Shown piece by piece: positions 31,688 to 42,805 of a stretch of 64,000 bases of DNA. A program made the position numbers and the translations under genes. A model generated the notes under the pieces. The model did no database searches, had not been told where the DNA came from, and worked only from the letters and a program-made list of their open reading frames with translations. This stretch comes from Hexactinellida sp. DTS-2022 (lineage: Eukaryota > Porifera > Hexactinellida). The DNA lies in assembly GCA_028753945.1 (NCBI GenBank), contig JAPNXP010000011.1, positions 4,092,001-4,156,000 of the forward strand, read 5' to 3'. Every line of letters begins with the position of its first letter. Positions within the stretch are counted from its first letter, which is position 1.

Positions 31688-32797
31688 TCAGATTAGTGGG
31701 GTATTGAAATCATTTCGGAAGTGCGTTTTGTATCCAGTTTTTCCCCTGATTAGCCTCCATAAAGTAACAGTCATTGTTGAGAGTCCATATCCTGTATATG
31801 GGATGAGTATAAACGAGATTCCGATAAATGCAATTATCCATCTCGACCAGTTTAGGATTTGGATTGTAACGATAATATTATGAGCTCGAATTTGTATTCC
31901 TTCACAAACTGAGAAGTAGTGAATCCCAAAAGCATGATTTTCTTGTTTCATCAATAGAGGAATGAGTGATATAGTACTGGATATGATACCAGATATTATC
32001 AGAAAAGGAATCCCTGTCCAAATGAATGCAAATATTCTGGTGAACGATCGCTTTGATTTAATATATCTCTCCAACAAAGGATAATTTTTACTAACTTTTA
32101 GATCTACGATTGACCAATTGATAATCATAACAAGTTTTCTGTATTGCTTAGTTGCAATTATAAACGCTGCTATCAGTAACAACTTGTCGCACCACAAAGC
32201 AATAATTTGAGTTCCACAGAATGCTGACATAATCCATAATGGAATCTCACACAGAAAGAAAATACCTATCAAAGTGGGTATTCTGTTCGATTTAATCCAA
32301 CTTTTCCTTGCATATCTCTCTGATAAATACATACACAGACTTGCTATTAAGTTTATGCCTAGAACAAATAACATGTTGCTAATAGGAGAATAGTATCGGC
32401 CAAATGCAAAGTCTTGATATATAATACTGTTCTCATGATATATTTTTTGTTCATAATTAATACTCGATCGATTTGTTGGACTGTAGTCTTGGTAACTTTG
32501 TATTGAACTTAGAATTAGGAAAATAGAGCCACATAGGAATCCCAACCATTCTACCAAGTTCATGAAGAAGAGGAATACATACTTCACAAATTCAGTTCTA
32601 GAATCGTAAGCTAATACCTGCTGCACAGAATCATTATTTCCTTGCTGTATCCATCTCAATACGTTTCTATTGATCTTCCATTTACGTTGAATTGCGTCCA
32701 ACAAGTACACTGACCAAAAACAAAATACAATAGTTGTTAGAAGAAATATGAGAATCATAATCATCAAACAAATAATAATCAGCCACAGTTCAACCAT
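31688..32797 (-). CDS. 7TM-like membrane protein, family member 4 (369 aa)
   Basis: Intronless, the only intact member on the minus strand, head-to-head with member 5. TM1 WLIIICLMIMILIFLLTTIV, then CFWSVYLLDAIQRKWKINRN, IQQGNNDSVQQVLAYDSRTE, TM2 in FLFFMNLVEWLGFL, a variable outer loop with NRSS, TM3 with SLCMYLSERYARKSWIKSNR, TM4 and TM5, KQYRKLVMIINWSIVDLKVS, TM6, a loop with VCEGIQ, TM7 with IGISFILIPYTGYGLSTM, and tail LWRLIRGKTGYKTHFRND. The first 90 residues are very close to member 5, whereas the second half and outer loops have diverged. Confidence 0.85.
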   Translation of the reverse strand: MVELWLIIICLMIMILIFLLTTIVFCFWSVYLLDAIQRKWKINRNVLRWIQQGNNDSVQQVLAYDSRTEFVKYVFLFFMNLVEWLGFLCGSIFLILSSIQSYQDYSPTNRSSINYEQKIYHENSIIYQDFAFGRYYSPISNMLFVLGINLIASLCMYLSERYARKSWIKSNRIPTLIGIFFLCEIPLWIMSAFCGTQIIALWCDKLLLIAAFIIATKQYRKLVMIINWSIVDLKVSKNYPLLERYIKSKRSFTRIFAFIWTGIPFLIISGIISSTISLIPLLMKQENHAFGIHYFSVCEGIQIRAHNIIVTIQILNWSRWIIAFIGISFILIPYTGYGLSTMTVTLWRLIRGKTGYKTHFRNDFNTPLI

Positions 32798-33057
32798 TTA
32801 GATCGTAAGATAGTTTATTGTCGTAGATTAATAGTGTATTGTTTTTATTTATTATTTATATAAATACAACATTTGCAATGTAATTCAATGACCCAATGGT
32901 TTCTACTTATAAATAATGGGATATATAATATCTGAATAGTTCTGAGAATAAAATTACCAATAGGACAATACGTATTGTCCTATTGATAATTTTATGACTC
33001 AGAACTATTCAAATTTCAAAAATTCACTTCTATATGTTTGATTATGTGATTAATATA
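32798..33057. other. Upstream region of family member 4
   Basis: Should hold the promoter of the leftward gene; contains an imperfect palindrome around 32935-33010 (GTTCTGAGAATAAAATTACC and its complement around GACAATACGTATTGTC). Confidence 0.45.
32857..32864 (-). promoter_or_regulatory. TATA-like box before family member 4
   Basis: TTTATATAAA on the minus strand about 60 bp upstream of the ATG at 32797, a spacing like that before member 3. Weak support in AT-rich DNA. Confidence 0.3.
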
Positions 33058-33620
33058 CACTAACCAGCCAAAAGTATTTGTACAAATTGAATTTGAATGC
33101 GGACACAATAGTCGTCTGGTAACATATTAACGGCTATTTAAACTACTCTGAAATGACTCTAAATATCTTGCTATAGTTACAAACTAAAAAATATGTTGAA
33201 TTCAAGTAATTTTAGAAAATATCCATGAAGTGGCACAAGTGTATCTGCCACGTGCCACTTGTGGCTCAAGTGGCACAAATGGGAATGTGGCTGTAATTCA
33301 GTAGAAAATGAACGTATTGATTTGAGATTATGCACCTAGAGTAATTCGATCATGTGGAATTCAAATCTGGAATCAGAACTTCTATATTCTCATTCAATCT
33401 TGATGATCAGAAATAATATATTTAATTAGCTAATTATATAGTTAATGAGTTTAACACCTCCATATATATGTAAATTCTAAAACTTGCTATTTTATTACAC
33501 TTTATATATCGTTTTATGTAAATAGCAATGTTAATGTATCTACCAATGCTATTATGCTTCTAGAGGCTTCAATGTATAAATACAAATTATAGCTGTTCAA
33601 ATACTTTTGGCCGGTTAGTG
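33058..33620. mobile_element. 563-bp TA-flanked element (Tc1/mariner-like tips)
   Basis: Inverted tips CACTAACCAGCCAAAAGTAT at 33058 and its near-complement ending GGCCGGTTAGTG at 33620. TA stands directly outside on both sides. CACT..CC.GCCAAAAGTA is typical of Tc1-like ends. No transposase frame inside, so non-autonomous. It lies in the spacer between divergent members 4 and 5. Confidence 0.88.
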
Positions 33621-33622
33621 TA

Positions 33623-34997
33623 GATTCATCATAACAATATTTGTCGATTGTAATAAATAACCTAAAACATCAAAATATCTCTTAGGATGCACTAAATTTT
33701 AATACTCATCCAAAATATTCAATTAACATGAATAATAAAGAATTAGCATATTCCATTCTTTAACAAATCATTTGATCCCAAAGATAATGTGATGTGATTA
33801 TTATATTTGGCCACAATAACCATGATGTTTTTGGAACTGGTTTTAAATGTTGATCGTCTAAAATCTTCAAAAATCGATTCTTATAAATGCCAAAATTCTA
33901 ATATTATATTCTTCTAACACCACTCCTCGATATTCTAACTAACGATAACTTTAAAGTATATTACTATTGAAATACTAGATGCTACATTCAATTCTTTATG
34001 AGTAATACAAACTTTAGGGCAGTAGCCATCAAAATAAAATGGTCCGGTTAGGCCAAGCTGGATACAGTACCAATCTGACCGAGTGGTCAGGTTAACCTAA
34101 CCAAACCTTTTACATTGATCGAATTTTCAAATTAGGCTTCGCTTGTGCCATAATGAAGTTGTTAATTTCCTTTGTTTGATAACACTTCAGTTCTATTTAG
34201 TGTTAATTAATTAATTAATTAATTAATCAAATCCAATTCTATCGTTTCAACTTGGGATAATTATATTCATTCAACTTGTAATATCGAGTAGGCTTCTATT
34301 TTGCAATTGAAAACCAAAATTATATGCTATTTGTTACCTTCCGAAACACTTTTCTGAAACTGTTTAACACCTTTATATAGTGATGATTCCATGACAAAAA
34401 ATCTTGAAGTTAAAGCTGTGCATTGGAGGCACTACCAATCGAACAACTTCCAAAAGGATAGTACCTTTAAAGGAACATGCTGTCGGCACAGCTGTAATTA
34501 TAGATTTTTAATGTCCATTTTGACGAAAAGATTACACATCTAATTATGATAATAGTACTTCATGAACTCCCGAAAAAGAGAGAAGTATTTAATACTATAT
34601 TTAACATTTTTTCGCAATAAAATGCAAGTGTATACAATTGTTCAATAGTTTCAGCAATTATTTAAGTCCTAAACCACACAATACACGAACTGTTGTACGC
34701 ATCTTTGTTTTAATAGTGAACTTATGAAATATAATTAGTATAGTTGTTTTGTAAACATCTATTTTATTAGCCGTTTTATTAATGTAATTTTAATAACGAT
34801 TACATCAAATCAGTTATGTAATTTGTAATCCATTTTTACATTGTGTAATAAATTTAGTTTTATTTTGAATAATGAAAATTGCTAGATAATTCATTACATA
34901 GTTAATTCAGTAATAATTCAAAATATCCTCTTACCGGGTTTATAAATGGTCACACCCCTTTGAAGTAATAATTTGGTACAAAGTATAATGCAGTAAT
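33623..34997. other. Intergenic between members 4 and 5
   Basis: No gene. (TTAA)n run at about 34203-34227; GGTCAGGTTAACC repeat fragment at 34040-34110. Otherwise AT-rich. Confidence 0.4.
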
Positions 34998-35006
34998 TAT
35001 ATAAAG
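34998..35006 (+). promoter_or_regulatory. TATA-like box before family member 5
   Basis: TATATAAAG 33 bp before the ATG at 35031, identical to the nonamer at 28690. The short distance would imply a very short 5' UTR. Confidence 0.4.
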
Positions 35007-35030
35007 GATATTGTATTCGCACAATCTAAA

Positions 35031-36128
35031 ATGCTTCAACCGTGGCTGATTATTATCTGTTTGTTGATTTTGTTTCTATTATCTATTTTAGTCACTATTG
35101 TATTTTGTTTTTGGTCAGTGTACTTGTTGGACGTAATTCAACGTAAATGGAAGATCAATAGAAACGTATTGAGATGGATACAGCAAGGAGATAATGACTC
35201 TGTGCAGCAGGTATTAGCTTACGATTCTAGAACAGAATTTGTGAAGTATGTATTCCTCTTCTTCATGAACTTGGTAGAATGGTTGGCATTTGTTCCTGGC
35301 ACCATTTTCTTTTTACTAAATTACACAAAATTATTTAAAGAAAACAGGCCGAAATATCAATCAAGTGTCAACCCTGAAGCTTTTAATCATTCCACTGAGA
35401 ATATCATCTTTAATTCAAGTTTATATTATCCACCTTTTGGAAATTTCTTCTTTGTTCTGGGTTTATCCTTGATTGCAAGCATGTGTATGTATCTATCAAA
35501 GCGATTTGCGCAAAAAAGTTGGATAAAATCAGATAAAATTCCTATTTTACTAGTTACATTCACCCTGTGTGGGCTTGCAATACAAATCCTGTCATTATTA
35601 TGTTCAATAAGTTTGATTGTATCATGGGTTGATAGGTTATGTCTAACAGTGGCATTTTTAATTGCATTGAAGGAATTTAAGAAACTTAGGATGATAATGA
35701 ATTGGTCTATTGTCGATTTGAAGGTTAGTCACAATTATTCCCTGCTTAAGAGACAAATTAAAATGAAGAAAATTTTCACCAAAACATTCACTGTTATTTG
35801 GGTGGGAGTCATTTTTCTGTTCATATCACAGTTCTTATACACTATTAAGCTGACCATGATAATCGTCTTACGAGATGATAATAATTCCCGCCATATTTCT
35901 TTGTGTGAAAGCTCACACTTCTCCAATCCTGAGATATTGTCTACTATCAAAGTTTTAAACTGGATCGATATAATTTTAAGTTTAATTGGTGCTTTGATTA
36001 TTCTCTTTCAATTCATCGGATATGGACTCTCCACAATGTGTGTCGTTCTATGGAGACTAATCAGGGGAAAAAGTGGATACAGAACGCACTTTAATAATGA
36101 GTTATTTGTCTCTTTGATTCAAGAATGA
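35031..36128 (+). CDS. 7TM-like membrane protein, family member 5 (365 aa)
   Basis: Intronless, from ATG. CFWSVYLLDVIQRKWKINRN and IQQGDNDSVQQVLAYDSRTE are nearly the same as member 4. The outer loop after TM2 has NHSTE and NSSL sequons. TM3 reads ASMCMYLSKRFAQKSWIKSD. Loop 3 is KEFKKLRMIMNWSIVDLKVS. The loop after TM6 has LCESSHF. TM7 ends GYGLSTMCVVLWRLIRGKSG. The two inner signatures (after TM1, after TM7) are the best-conserved parts and the two outer loops the least. Confidence 0.85.
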   Translation: MLQPWLIIICLLILFLLSILVTIVFCFWSVYLLDVIQRKWKINRNVLRWIQQGDNDSVQQVLAYDSRTEFVKYVFLFFMNLVEWLAFVPGTIFFLLNYTKLFKENRPKYQSSVNPEAFNHSTENIIFNSSLYYPPFGNFFFVLGLSLIASMCMYLSKRFAQKSWIKSDKIPILLVTFTLCGLAIQILSLLCSISLIVSWVDRLCLTVAFLIALKEFKKLRMIMNWSIVDLKVSHNYSLLKRQIKMKKIFTKTFTVIWVGVIFLFISQFLYTIKLTMIIVLRDDNNSRHISLCESSHFSNPEILSTIKVLNWIDIILSLIGALIILFQFIGYGLSTMCVVLWRLIRGKSGYRTHFNNELFVSLIQE

Positions 36129-37877
36129 AGTTTTCCACCAAACTGAGTTGAAATCTTTAATTTATCATTATTTCTTTAAGATTATTTGAAATAATTCCTA
36201 AATTAAGCTTTACTAATATATAAATAATTCTACGGTATGTTTCAAATTCATTTCTAACATGAATATTTATTCAAATTATTTCCAATATGAGTGTGTATAT
36301 ATTTTGCTATACTATCTATATGCTTGATAATATTATTAAACGGTTCAAATATTTCTTTATTATATAATTGGTTAAGGACAAGGGCGTAAATCCATGCTAC
36401 AAAGTGGGAGGGACGTTTTCACATTTGATGTTAGGAACTTTCCCTACCACAAAGACCTACCAAAAATCCTTTTTTGTAAGCAGCTTATGTACCACTTAAC
36501 TGGAACGATGCGAACCTAATAGTATATGGGAGTTTATATTGTGGACAATTCTTGTGCCCTTATATCCTGTTTAAGAAGTTGAGTATTTACAACCTAGGTG
36601 AGAAGAATATACTCAAGATATTACCTTTGACATGAGCTAATAGCAGGCTTTTTTCTCGTTAAACTTTCTGCGCGCCTAGAGTAAGTTTGAGTTCGTTCAC
36701 ACGCGCCTAAAATAATCAGTTTGCATACGTCTATGAGGGAATCTCTCGATTTTCGCGCGCCTAGAAAAACAGCCTTCCAAAATAACGCGCCTAGAGGCGC
36801 TTCGCGCACGCCTAGATGAATCCTGGTTAATAGACTTCTTTTCGCTTTTTGGATATAGAATATGAAGGATACACTTAAGTTAGATCAAGGTGTTCTTTCA
36901 GAAATTCATTGTATCTCACGACGCCCTAGAATTTTTTTCATGACATCCAGTTTGAGAAACACTTGTTACTATATGAAACTGATCCCCACCAACTACACAC
37001 CCTGGGTAAGGGGAATCCAAATTTATTATTATCATTATTTTCCCAAATGCAAAAAGATTCTATGATCCGTTAAATTCTTAACTCCTACTTCATCACTTGA
37101 TTCGAGTCAAAATTTGATCAAACTGTACTTAAGCAAACAGTAATTGAATCCAATCCTGACAAAAAGTGGGGGGACAAATTATATAGGTGTCCCCCCACTC
37201 CAAAAAGTGGGGGGGATGCGTCCCCCCCGTCCCCCCCGTCCCCCCCAGGATTGACGCCCATGGTTAAGGGTACAGCATATAAATTAGTTTTTATTATACA
37301 ATACATATGTTTGGTACCTCGATCCTAACTAAATTGGATCAAAATGAATAATACTATATCGTAAATTGCATCCAGATCATTTGTTTGAGTATAAAATATT
37401 CTGAATGCTACTTTATTTCTCGGCCCCAAAATATAATCATTAGAGAATAGAGATCAACATCAGGCTCATACCATAAAGTTATATGAAGAGCTATAATTAT
37501 TAATACAATAATTTATTTTTCATTTTTATATCTGATACATAATGAGTAGCAATTTATCAAACACTAAAATATTGGAAGTTACTTATATATGGGTCAACAC
37601 CTTTTCTAATATAATTTTAAAGCATTGGCAAGGTCATTTTTAACATAGAAAATTCGTGAAGCGAATCCTGATTTTTAAGAAAAAGGTGTTGGCCAATATA
37701 TCGGCGGTCAATATAAAAGTAAGCCCTTTGTTTTGACATCATATACTATAATTTTGTTTGGCATAATCTATTTGCCTACCCAGTCACAATAATATTTAAT
37801 TGTTCAGGTAACAAGTTTGTAGCACAGATAAGTATTAATAAGCAGTACACAATTATGATGGAGCATGAATTAACGTA
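36129..37877. other. Intergenic between the 7TM-like cluster and the second GLUT12-like gene
   Basis: No gene seen. 36650-36815 is a cluster of GCGCGCCTAGA words (also in intron 2 of both GLUT12-like genes and at 40250-40290). 37160-37255 is G/C-run rich, with GGGGGGACA and GTCCCCCC forming hairpins and CCAGGATTGACGCCCATGG at its end, like the interiors and tips of hAT-type MITEs in this window. The rest is AT-rich. Confidence 0.45.
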
Positions 37878-40800
37878 TTAGCAAAGTTTCTTGTTCTTAA
37901 ATTCTTGTGAAATCTTCTCTAAGCTTTTCCCCTTTGTTTCTGGTACCATAAAGTATACAAATATGACAGCCAGCACACAAAACGATCCGTAGATAATATA
38001 CGTGTAACCAAGAAGTGCATTATAGAGACTCAATAGAGTAAATGAAACGATGAAATTCATCATCCAGTTAACTGTTGAGGCTAAAGACACCGCTTGTCCC
38101 CTTACTGATGGAGGAAACATTTCCGCAAGAATGAGCCAAGCGATTGTACCAAAGCTAGTTTCGTAGGCAGCAATATATACCATTAGCAGAATTAATGATA
38201 CCCATTTAGCTACACTGAGTGATGTCTGTTCAGAAGTGGAGAATGTGGCATTAACAGGAAAAGTGTATTCGGATTGAGCTGAGTGAGTTGTGTGGCCACA
38301 GTTGGAGTTATCCATACCCGAGTTATTAGTTGTGACTACCACTAAATGTGAATCTATAAAGACAACTGATACACCACCCAGCGATAGCATGGAAATAGCC
38401 AGAAGAGATGCGCCTATCAATAGGAGAGGACGACGACCTAGTTTATCAATGGTGAAGAATGTAATGGGAGATGAAATGAATTTTGTTAGTCCTAAGCATA
38501 TAGTAGCGAGTGTAGCTGCAGAGTTTGAAGTGAAACCGATTGTTTTTAGGAGAGTCGGTGCATAAAACAATATACTGTTTTGTCCACTTAACTGTTGGAA
38601 AAGAGAAATTGTTGATCCAATGAACATTCTTAGAATCATGGAGTCTTTAAGACGAAACAAATCCCACCTAAATACAACAAATGTAATAGCTTTGTTAACA
38701 ATATTATAAAGTACCAAATATAAGTTACAATTCTTTCTGGATTTTCTGGATATTGTTTGAATATCCGTCAATATATATCCCTAACTTACGTACTTGTATT
38801 TATACCACAGTAAACTCTCGTTAATACGAACACGGATAAGGCGAAATATTGGTTAGGGAGTGTACAAAGTTTAATTTACGTACCCTATATATATGGGTCT
38901 GACTGAATGGTGGAAAATGGTGGAAAACATCCGAGAGTGGTGGAAAATGGTGGAAAATGGTGGAAAACTACTTGACTGAATGGTGGAAAATGGTGGAAAA
39001 TGGTGGAATTTCTGAATTTTCGTCGAAATGACTGAATGGTGGAAAGTGGTGGAATTTCTAAAAAATCGACTGAATGGTGGAAATGGTGGAAAATGGTGGA
39101 AAACGACTGAATGGTGGAAAATGGTGGATAAACGGGGGCTGACTGAATAGTGGAATCTAGTGGAATCTAGTGGAATTTGACTGAATAGTGGAATCGAGTG
39201 GAATTTGATTAAATTGTTAAACACTACGTATATGCTATAAGCTACGTGTGTATCATATTACGTTAATTTTCGCCCATGTAAAATTGTTTGCAATGATTAA
39301 ACTAGTGTTGTGCATGAAGTGGCACAATATGATACTATATTAGTATTCTTACTAATCATCTCTATTGAACTGCCCAATGAATACCAACTGGATTTGATAA
39401 GGAATTGTTGATAAATAATGTTAATAAGATGTGTCTAAATAACATGGTAACAAAGCCTAACTAATAAATCCTATTGTGTCACTTCATGCACAACACTAGT
39501 TCAATCATTGCAAACAATTTTACATGGGCGAAAATTAAAGTAATATGATACACACGTAGCTTATAGCATATACGTAGTGTTTAACAATTTAATCAAATTC
39601 CACTAGATTCCACTAGATTCCACTATTCAGTCAGCCCCCGTTTTTCCACCATTTTCCACCATTCAGGCGTTTTCCACCGTTTTCCACCGTTTTCCACCGT
39701 TTTCCACCGTTTTCCACCATTTTCCACCATTCAGTCGTTTTCCACCATTTTCCACCATTCAGTCATTTTCCACCATTTTCCACCATTCAGTCGTTTTCCA
39801 CCATTTTCCACCATTCAGTCATTTTCCACCATTTTCCACCATTCAGTCGTTTTCCACCATTTTCCACCATTCAGTCGTTTTCCACCATTTTCCACCATTC
39901 AGTCGTTTTCCACCATTTTCCACCATTCAGTCATTTTCCACCATTTTCCACCATTCAGTCGTTTTCCACCATTTTCCACCTTTCAGTCGATTTTTAGAAA
40001 TTCCACCACTTTCCACCATTTAGTCATTTCGACGAAAATTCAGAAATTCCACCATTTTCCACCATTCAGTCAAGTAGTTTTCCACCATTTCCACCATTTT
40101 CCACCACTCTCGGATGTTTTCCACCATTTTCCACCATTTTCCACCATTCAGTCAGACCCATATAAAGGATATCACCATTACAAAATTATCTTCCGCATAG
40201 ATTTAATTTGAGCTCACTCACTTGCGCTAAAATACTCAATTGTAATTACGTCTATTGGGATATCTCTCGATTTTGGCGTGCTAATTATTAATGAGAATAT
40301 GTAGTATAATTACAAGTAATTATATTATATTATGAGTAATAGTTCGCGTCTAATAAGGTATGTATATTAATCCCTGGCATTATATAGGAAAAATATATTA
40401 ATAAAAGTTATATAATATTATATTATACCAATGATACTTGTTCTCATCCAGAATAGCAGCTCTCATTTCATTAAACTCGCCATCTACATCTGCATCTCTC
40501 CCCCTGATCTTCTGTAGCGTGTTGCGAGCTAACTCGTCCTTGCCTTTGAGCAGGAGGTAGCGAGGAGTTCTGGGCAGGAAGAGAGTGCCTACTCCCTGCA
40601 CCACTGCTATTATGATGCTCAGACCGAACATGTACCTCCAGCCCTCGGGGACGTCTGTGGAGAGAAATTCATAAATACTTCCTCAAGTATACATTCTTAA
40701 CTGATATCCTTATACCAAATCAAACGAATAATATCTCTCTCAATCAATTAAATATTTAATTTTCTGATAATTAGGGATAGTTAAAACGTTACCTAGCGCT

Positions 40801-42165
40801 TGCAAAGAGGAGGGAGTTAATAATATGAGATAAACTTTTGTATTCCAAAATGTCAAAAAGTGTAACATGAATATAATCAAAGTTTCATTCAAACGCGAAG
40901 TTTGAAAAGAAACTTTTCTAGGCGCGCGAAAATCGAGACATGCTCCCGTAGCTGTAATATAAATCTATAGTTAGGCACGCGAAAGCGAGATTAAACTAAA
41001 TCTATGAGCGCAGAAATATTGCCTGCATTATATCTGTGTATAATTTTCGATAATTTTGCTTTATATAATAACCCCTTTGTTAATATATATTCTGATGTAC
41101 AATGTTCTGTATTAAACTTCAATAACCAGAAAGAGCCTAGATATTTATCCTTGCAGAATCTACTGAATATAATTGTAATACAACTCACCAACCAACAAAT
41201 TGCTACAAACATATGCTAGTGCAACACCAAGCGAAATCCCAAACTGATTGATCGCAACTAGCATTCCTCTGTACTTAGCTGGTGCTATCTCACAGACATA
41301 GACACAGGTTGATGTAACACTTAATGAGATACCATAACCTACAATTAGTCTCCCTAGTACCAGCATCCAGTAATTCACTGAGAGCACTAGCACAAGAGCA
41401 CCTATAATGAATACCAATGCGTCTATTAGAATGGATACTTTTCTCCCAAGAAAGTCAACTAGCATTCCACCAGTTAGCGATCCGATGAAAGCTCCAGCAA
41501 CTGTTGAACTCGCCACAATCTAGAGTGTAATTAAAAATATTGAAAAGATGTCAAAATATTGAGTATACAGGTAAACCTCCCAAAGCGGCACCCATCGGGA
41601 GAATAATTTTGTGCCGCTTCTCGGAGGTTGCCGCTACTCGGAGGTGCCGCTTTGGGAGGTTTACCTGTATTATATCGTGATTTGTGAGCGAGCTAAATTT
41701 TTTAATGTCTAGCTACATTCATTATACGTCTAAATTATTTTGAATACCATTTAGAATCACATTACAAACTCAGGACTACACAATTAAACTTTTGCTTAAT
41801 TACTAGATAGTTAATTTAATACAAATTTAAATCACCAACACTAGTTTTACTCACTTATCATCAATTTACGTAATAAACAAGTACACACTCACTTCGTTTT
41901 GTAGGATTCCTAAACAGAATTCACTTCTCAGTTGCAACAAAGCCCCGCCTATTATAGCTAGTTGGTAGCCGAAAAGTAGTCCACATATACATGCAAGGAA
42001 ACCAGCAGCCCAAATGTACACAAATCCACGAGACCATCTTCTTAACCTGCTAATTTTACCCTTTAAGTTTGGCCCATTTGTTTTTTCTGCTTTTTGAGGA
42101 AACTTATCCTGAATGAGTGGCTTCGTTACTGAGGCGGCATCTTCCAAATTAGATTCTTTCTCCAT
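37878..42165 (-). CDS. SLC2A12: Second GLUT12-like sugar transporter (SLC2A class III), 4 exons, 539 aa
   Basis: Exons read leftward: 42165-41893, 41519-41189, 40654-40429, 38667-37878; total 1620 bp, in frame, with the same intron phases as the gene at 10307. Motifs: GLLFGYQLAIIGGALLQL, SLTGGMLVDFLGRK, CVYVCEIAPAKYRGMLVA, LPRTPRYLLLKG, WDLFRLKDS, QQLSGQNSILFYAP, DKLGRRPLLLIG, a long TM9-TM10 loop with sequons, FGTIAWLILAEMFPPSVRG, and PETKGKSLEKISQEF. Predicted hexose transporter of the plasma membrane. Exons 1, 2 and 4 differ widely from the paralogue, but exon 3 differs at one base. Intron 3 (1.76 kb) is swollen by a foldback element; intron 1 holds a 100-bp MITE. Confidence 0.92.
38888..40166. 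mobile_element. 1.28 kb foldback element with TGGTGGAAAA-iterated arms, in intron 3
   Basis: The tips are TATATGGGTCTGACTGAATGG on the left (about 38888) and its complement on the right (ending about 40166). The left arm (to about 39205) repeats GGTGGAAAATGGTGGAAAAC with GACTGAATGG separators; the right arm (about 39595-40160) has the complementary TTTTCCACCATTTTCCACCA units in larger number. Inside, a unique inverted stretch (AAACACTACGTATATGC, TGTGCATGAAGTGGCACAAT) also pairs, leaving a loop of about 150 bp. It is non-coding; frames rich in FHHFPPF are artefacts. No target duplication was found. Confidence 0.85.
41568..41667. mobile_element. 100-bp TA-flanked MITE in intron 1 of the second GLUT12-like gene
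   Basis: Perfect inverted tips CAGGTAAACCTCCCAAAGCG at 41568 and its complement ending at 41667, extending to 26 bp. TA directly outside on both sides. Its interior is almost wholly palindromic (TCTCGGAGGTTGCCGCTACTC). Confidence 0.93.
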
Positions 42166-42509
42166 TGAATGCCTGTTAAAGTATAAAATAATATATGATG
42201 CAATTAACTACCAAATTATTTATTACTTGTTCCTTATTTTAAGTCTCCTCAAATATTAATTTATATTATGGATATTTATATCTGCTTGTTCAAACCGATT
42301 TTTCTCAAATCTGTCATTCATTATAATTCAGTTATTACTGTGCTTAAAATTCTTAAGTAGGCCAGATTGAAATCACTGCCTTGTCGTATATATCCACACT
42401 TGATTATCTAAAATATGAAATATAGTGGTTATTAGCAAAGTTTTCTATAAACTAATAGTTGATAATTAATTAGCTTGGTTATTTCAAATACCTAAACTTA
42501 TAATGCTAC
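42166..42509. other. Upstream region of the second GLUT12-like gene
   Basis: No gene; AT-rich promoter-side sequence ending in the AATGCTAC target site of the next element. Confidence 0.4.
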
Positions 42510-42797
42510 CAGTGGCGCAAACAGGGGGGGGGTCGCGGGGGGACGTGCGCCCCCCCGTAAAAGTTGAAGGGGGGCAACATTAATGGTGCAGGTATACCGT
42601 GCCCTCTGGATAAAAAATAAAATGTTCAATATAATTTAGGATAGTAAAATATACTTATAATTCATTCAAAAAATGTCTTTTGTTGCAATCAATTTTTTTC
42701 TGGGGGCAAGCCCCCCAAACCCCCAAAAAATCGCTCAATACACTCGCTCCGCGCCCCCCAAACTTTAACCTCAGACTTGTACAAATTTGTGCCTATG
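42510..42797. mobile_element. 288-bp hAT-like MITE
   Basis: AATGCTAC lies directly outside both ends (42502-42509, 42798-42805), an exact 8-bp target duplication. Tips CAGTGGCGCAAA and the complement of CATAGGCACAAA match at 9 of 12 positions. Interior G-run GGGGGGGGG and C-run pairs form a hairpin. Confidence 0.88.
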
Positions 42798-42805
42798 AAT
42801 GCTAC

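Noticed and set aside
37160-37255. hAT-type MITE
   Set aside because: G/C-run hairpin and one tip-like end (CCAGGATTGACGCCCATGG) are present, but no matching opposite tip or target duplication could be found; left as a fragment.
38871-39224. 117-codon minus-strand frame rich in FHHFPPF
   Set aside because: Translation of the TGGTGGAAAA foldback arm inside an intron.
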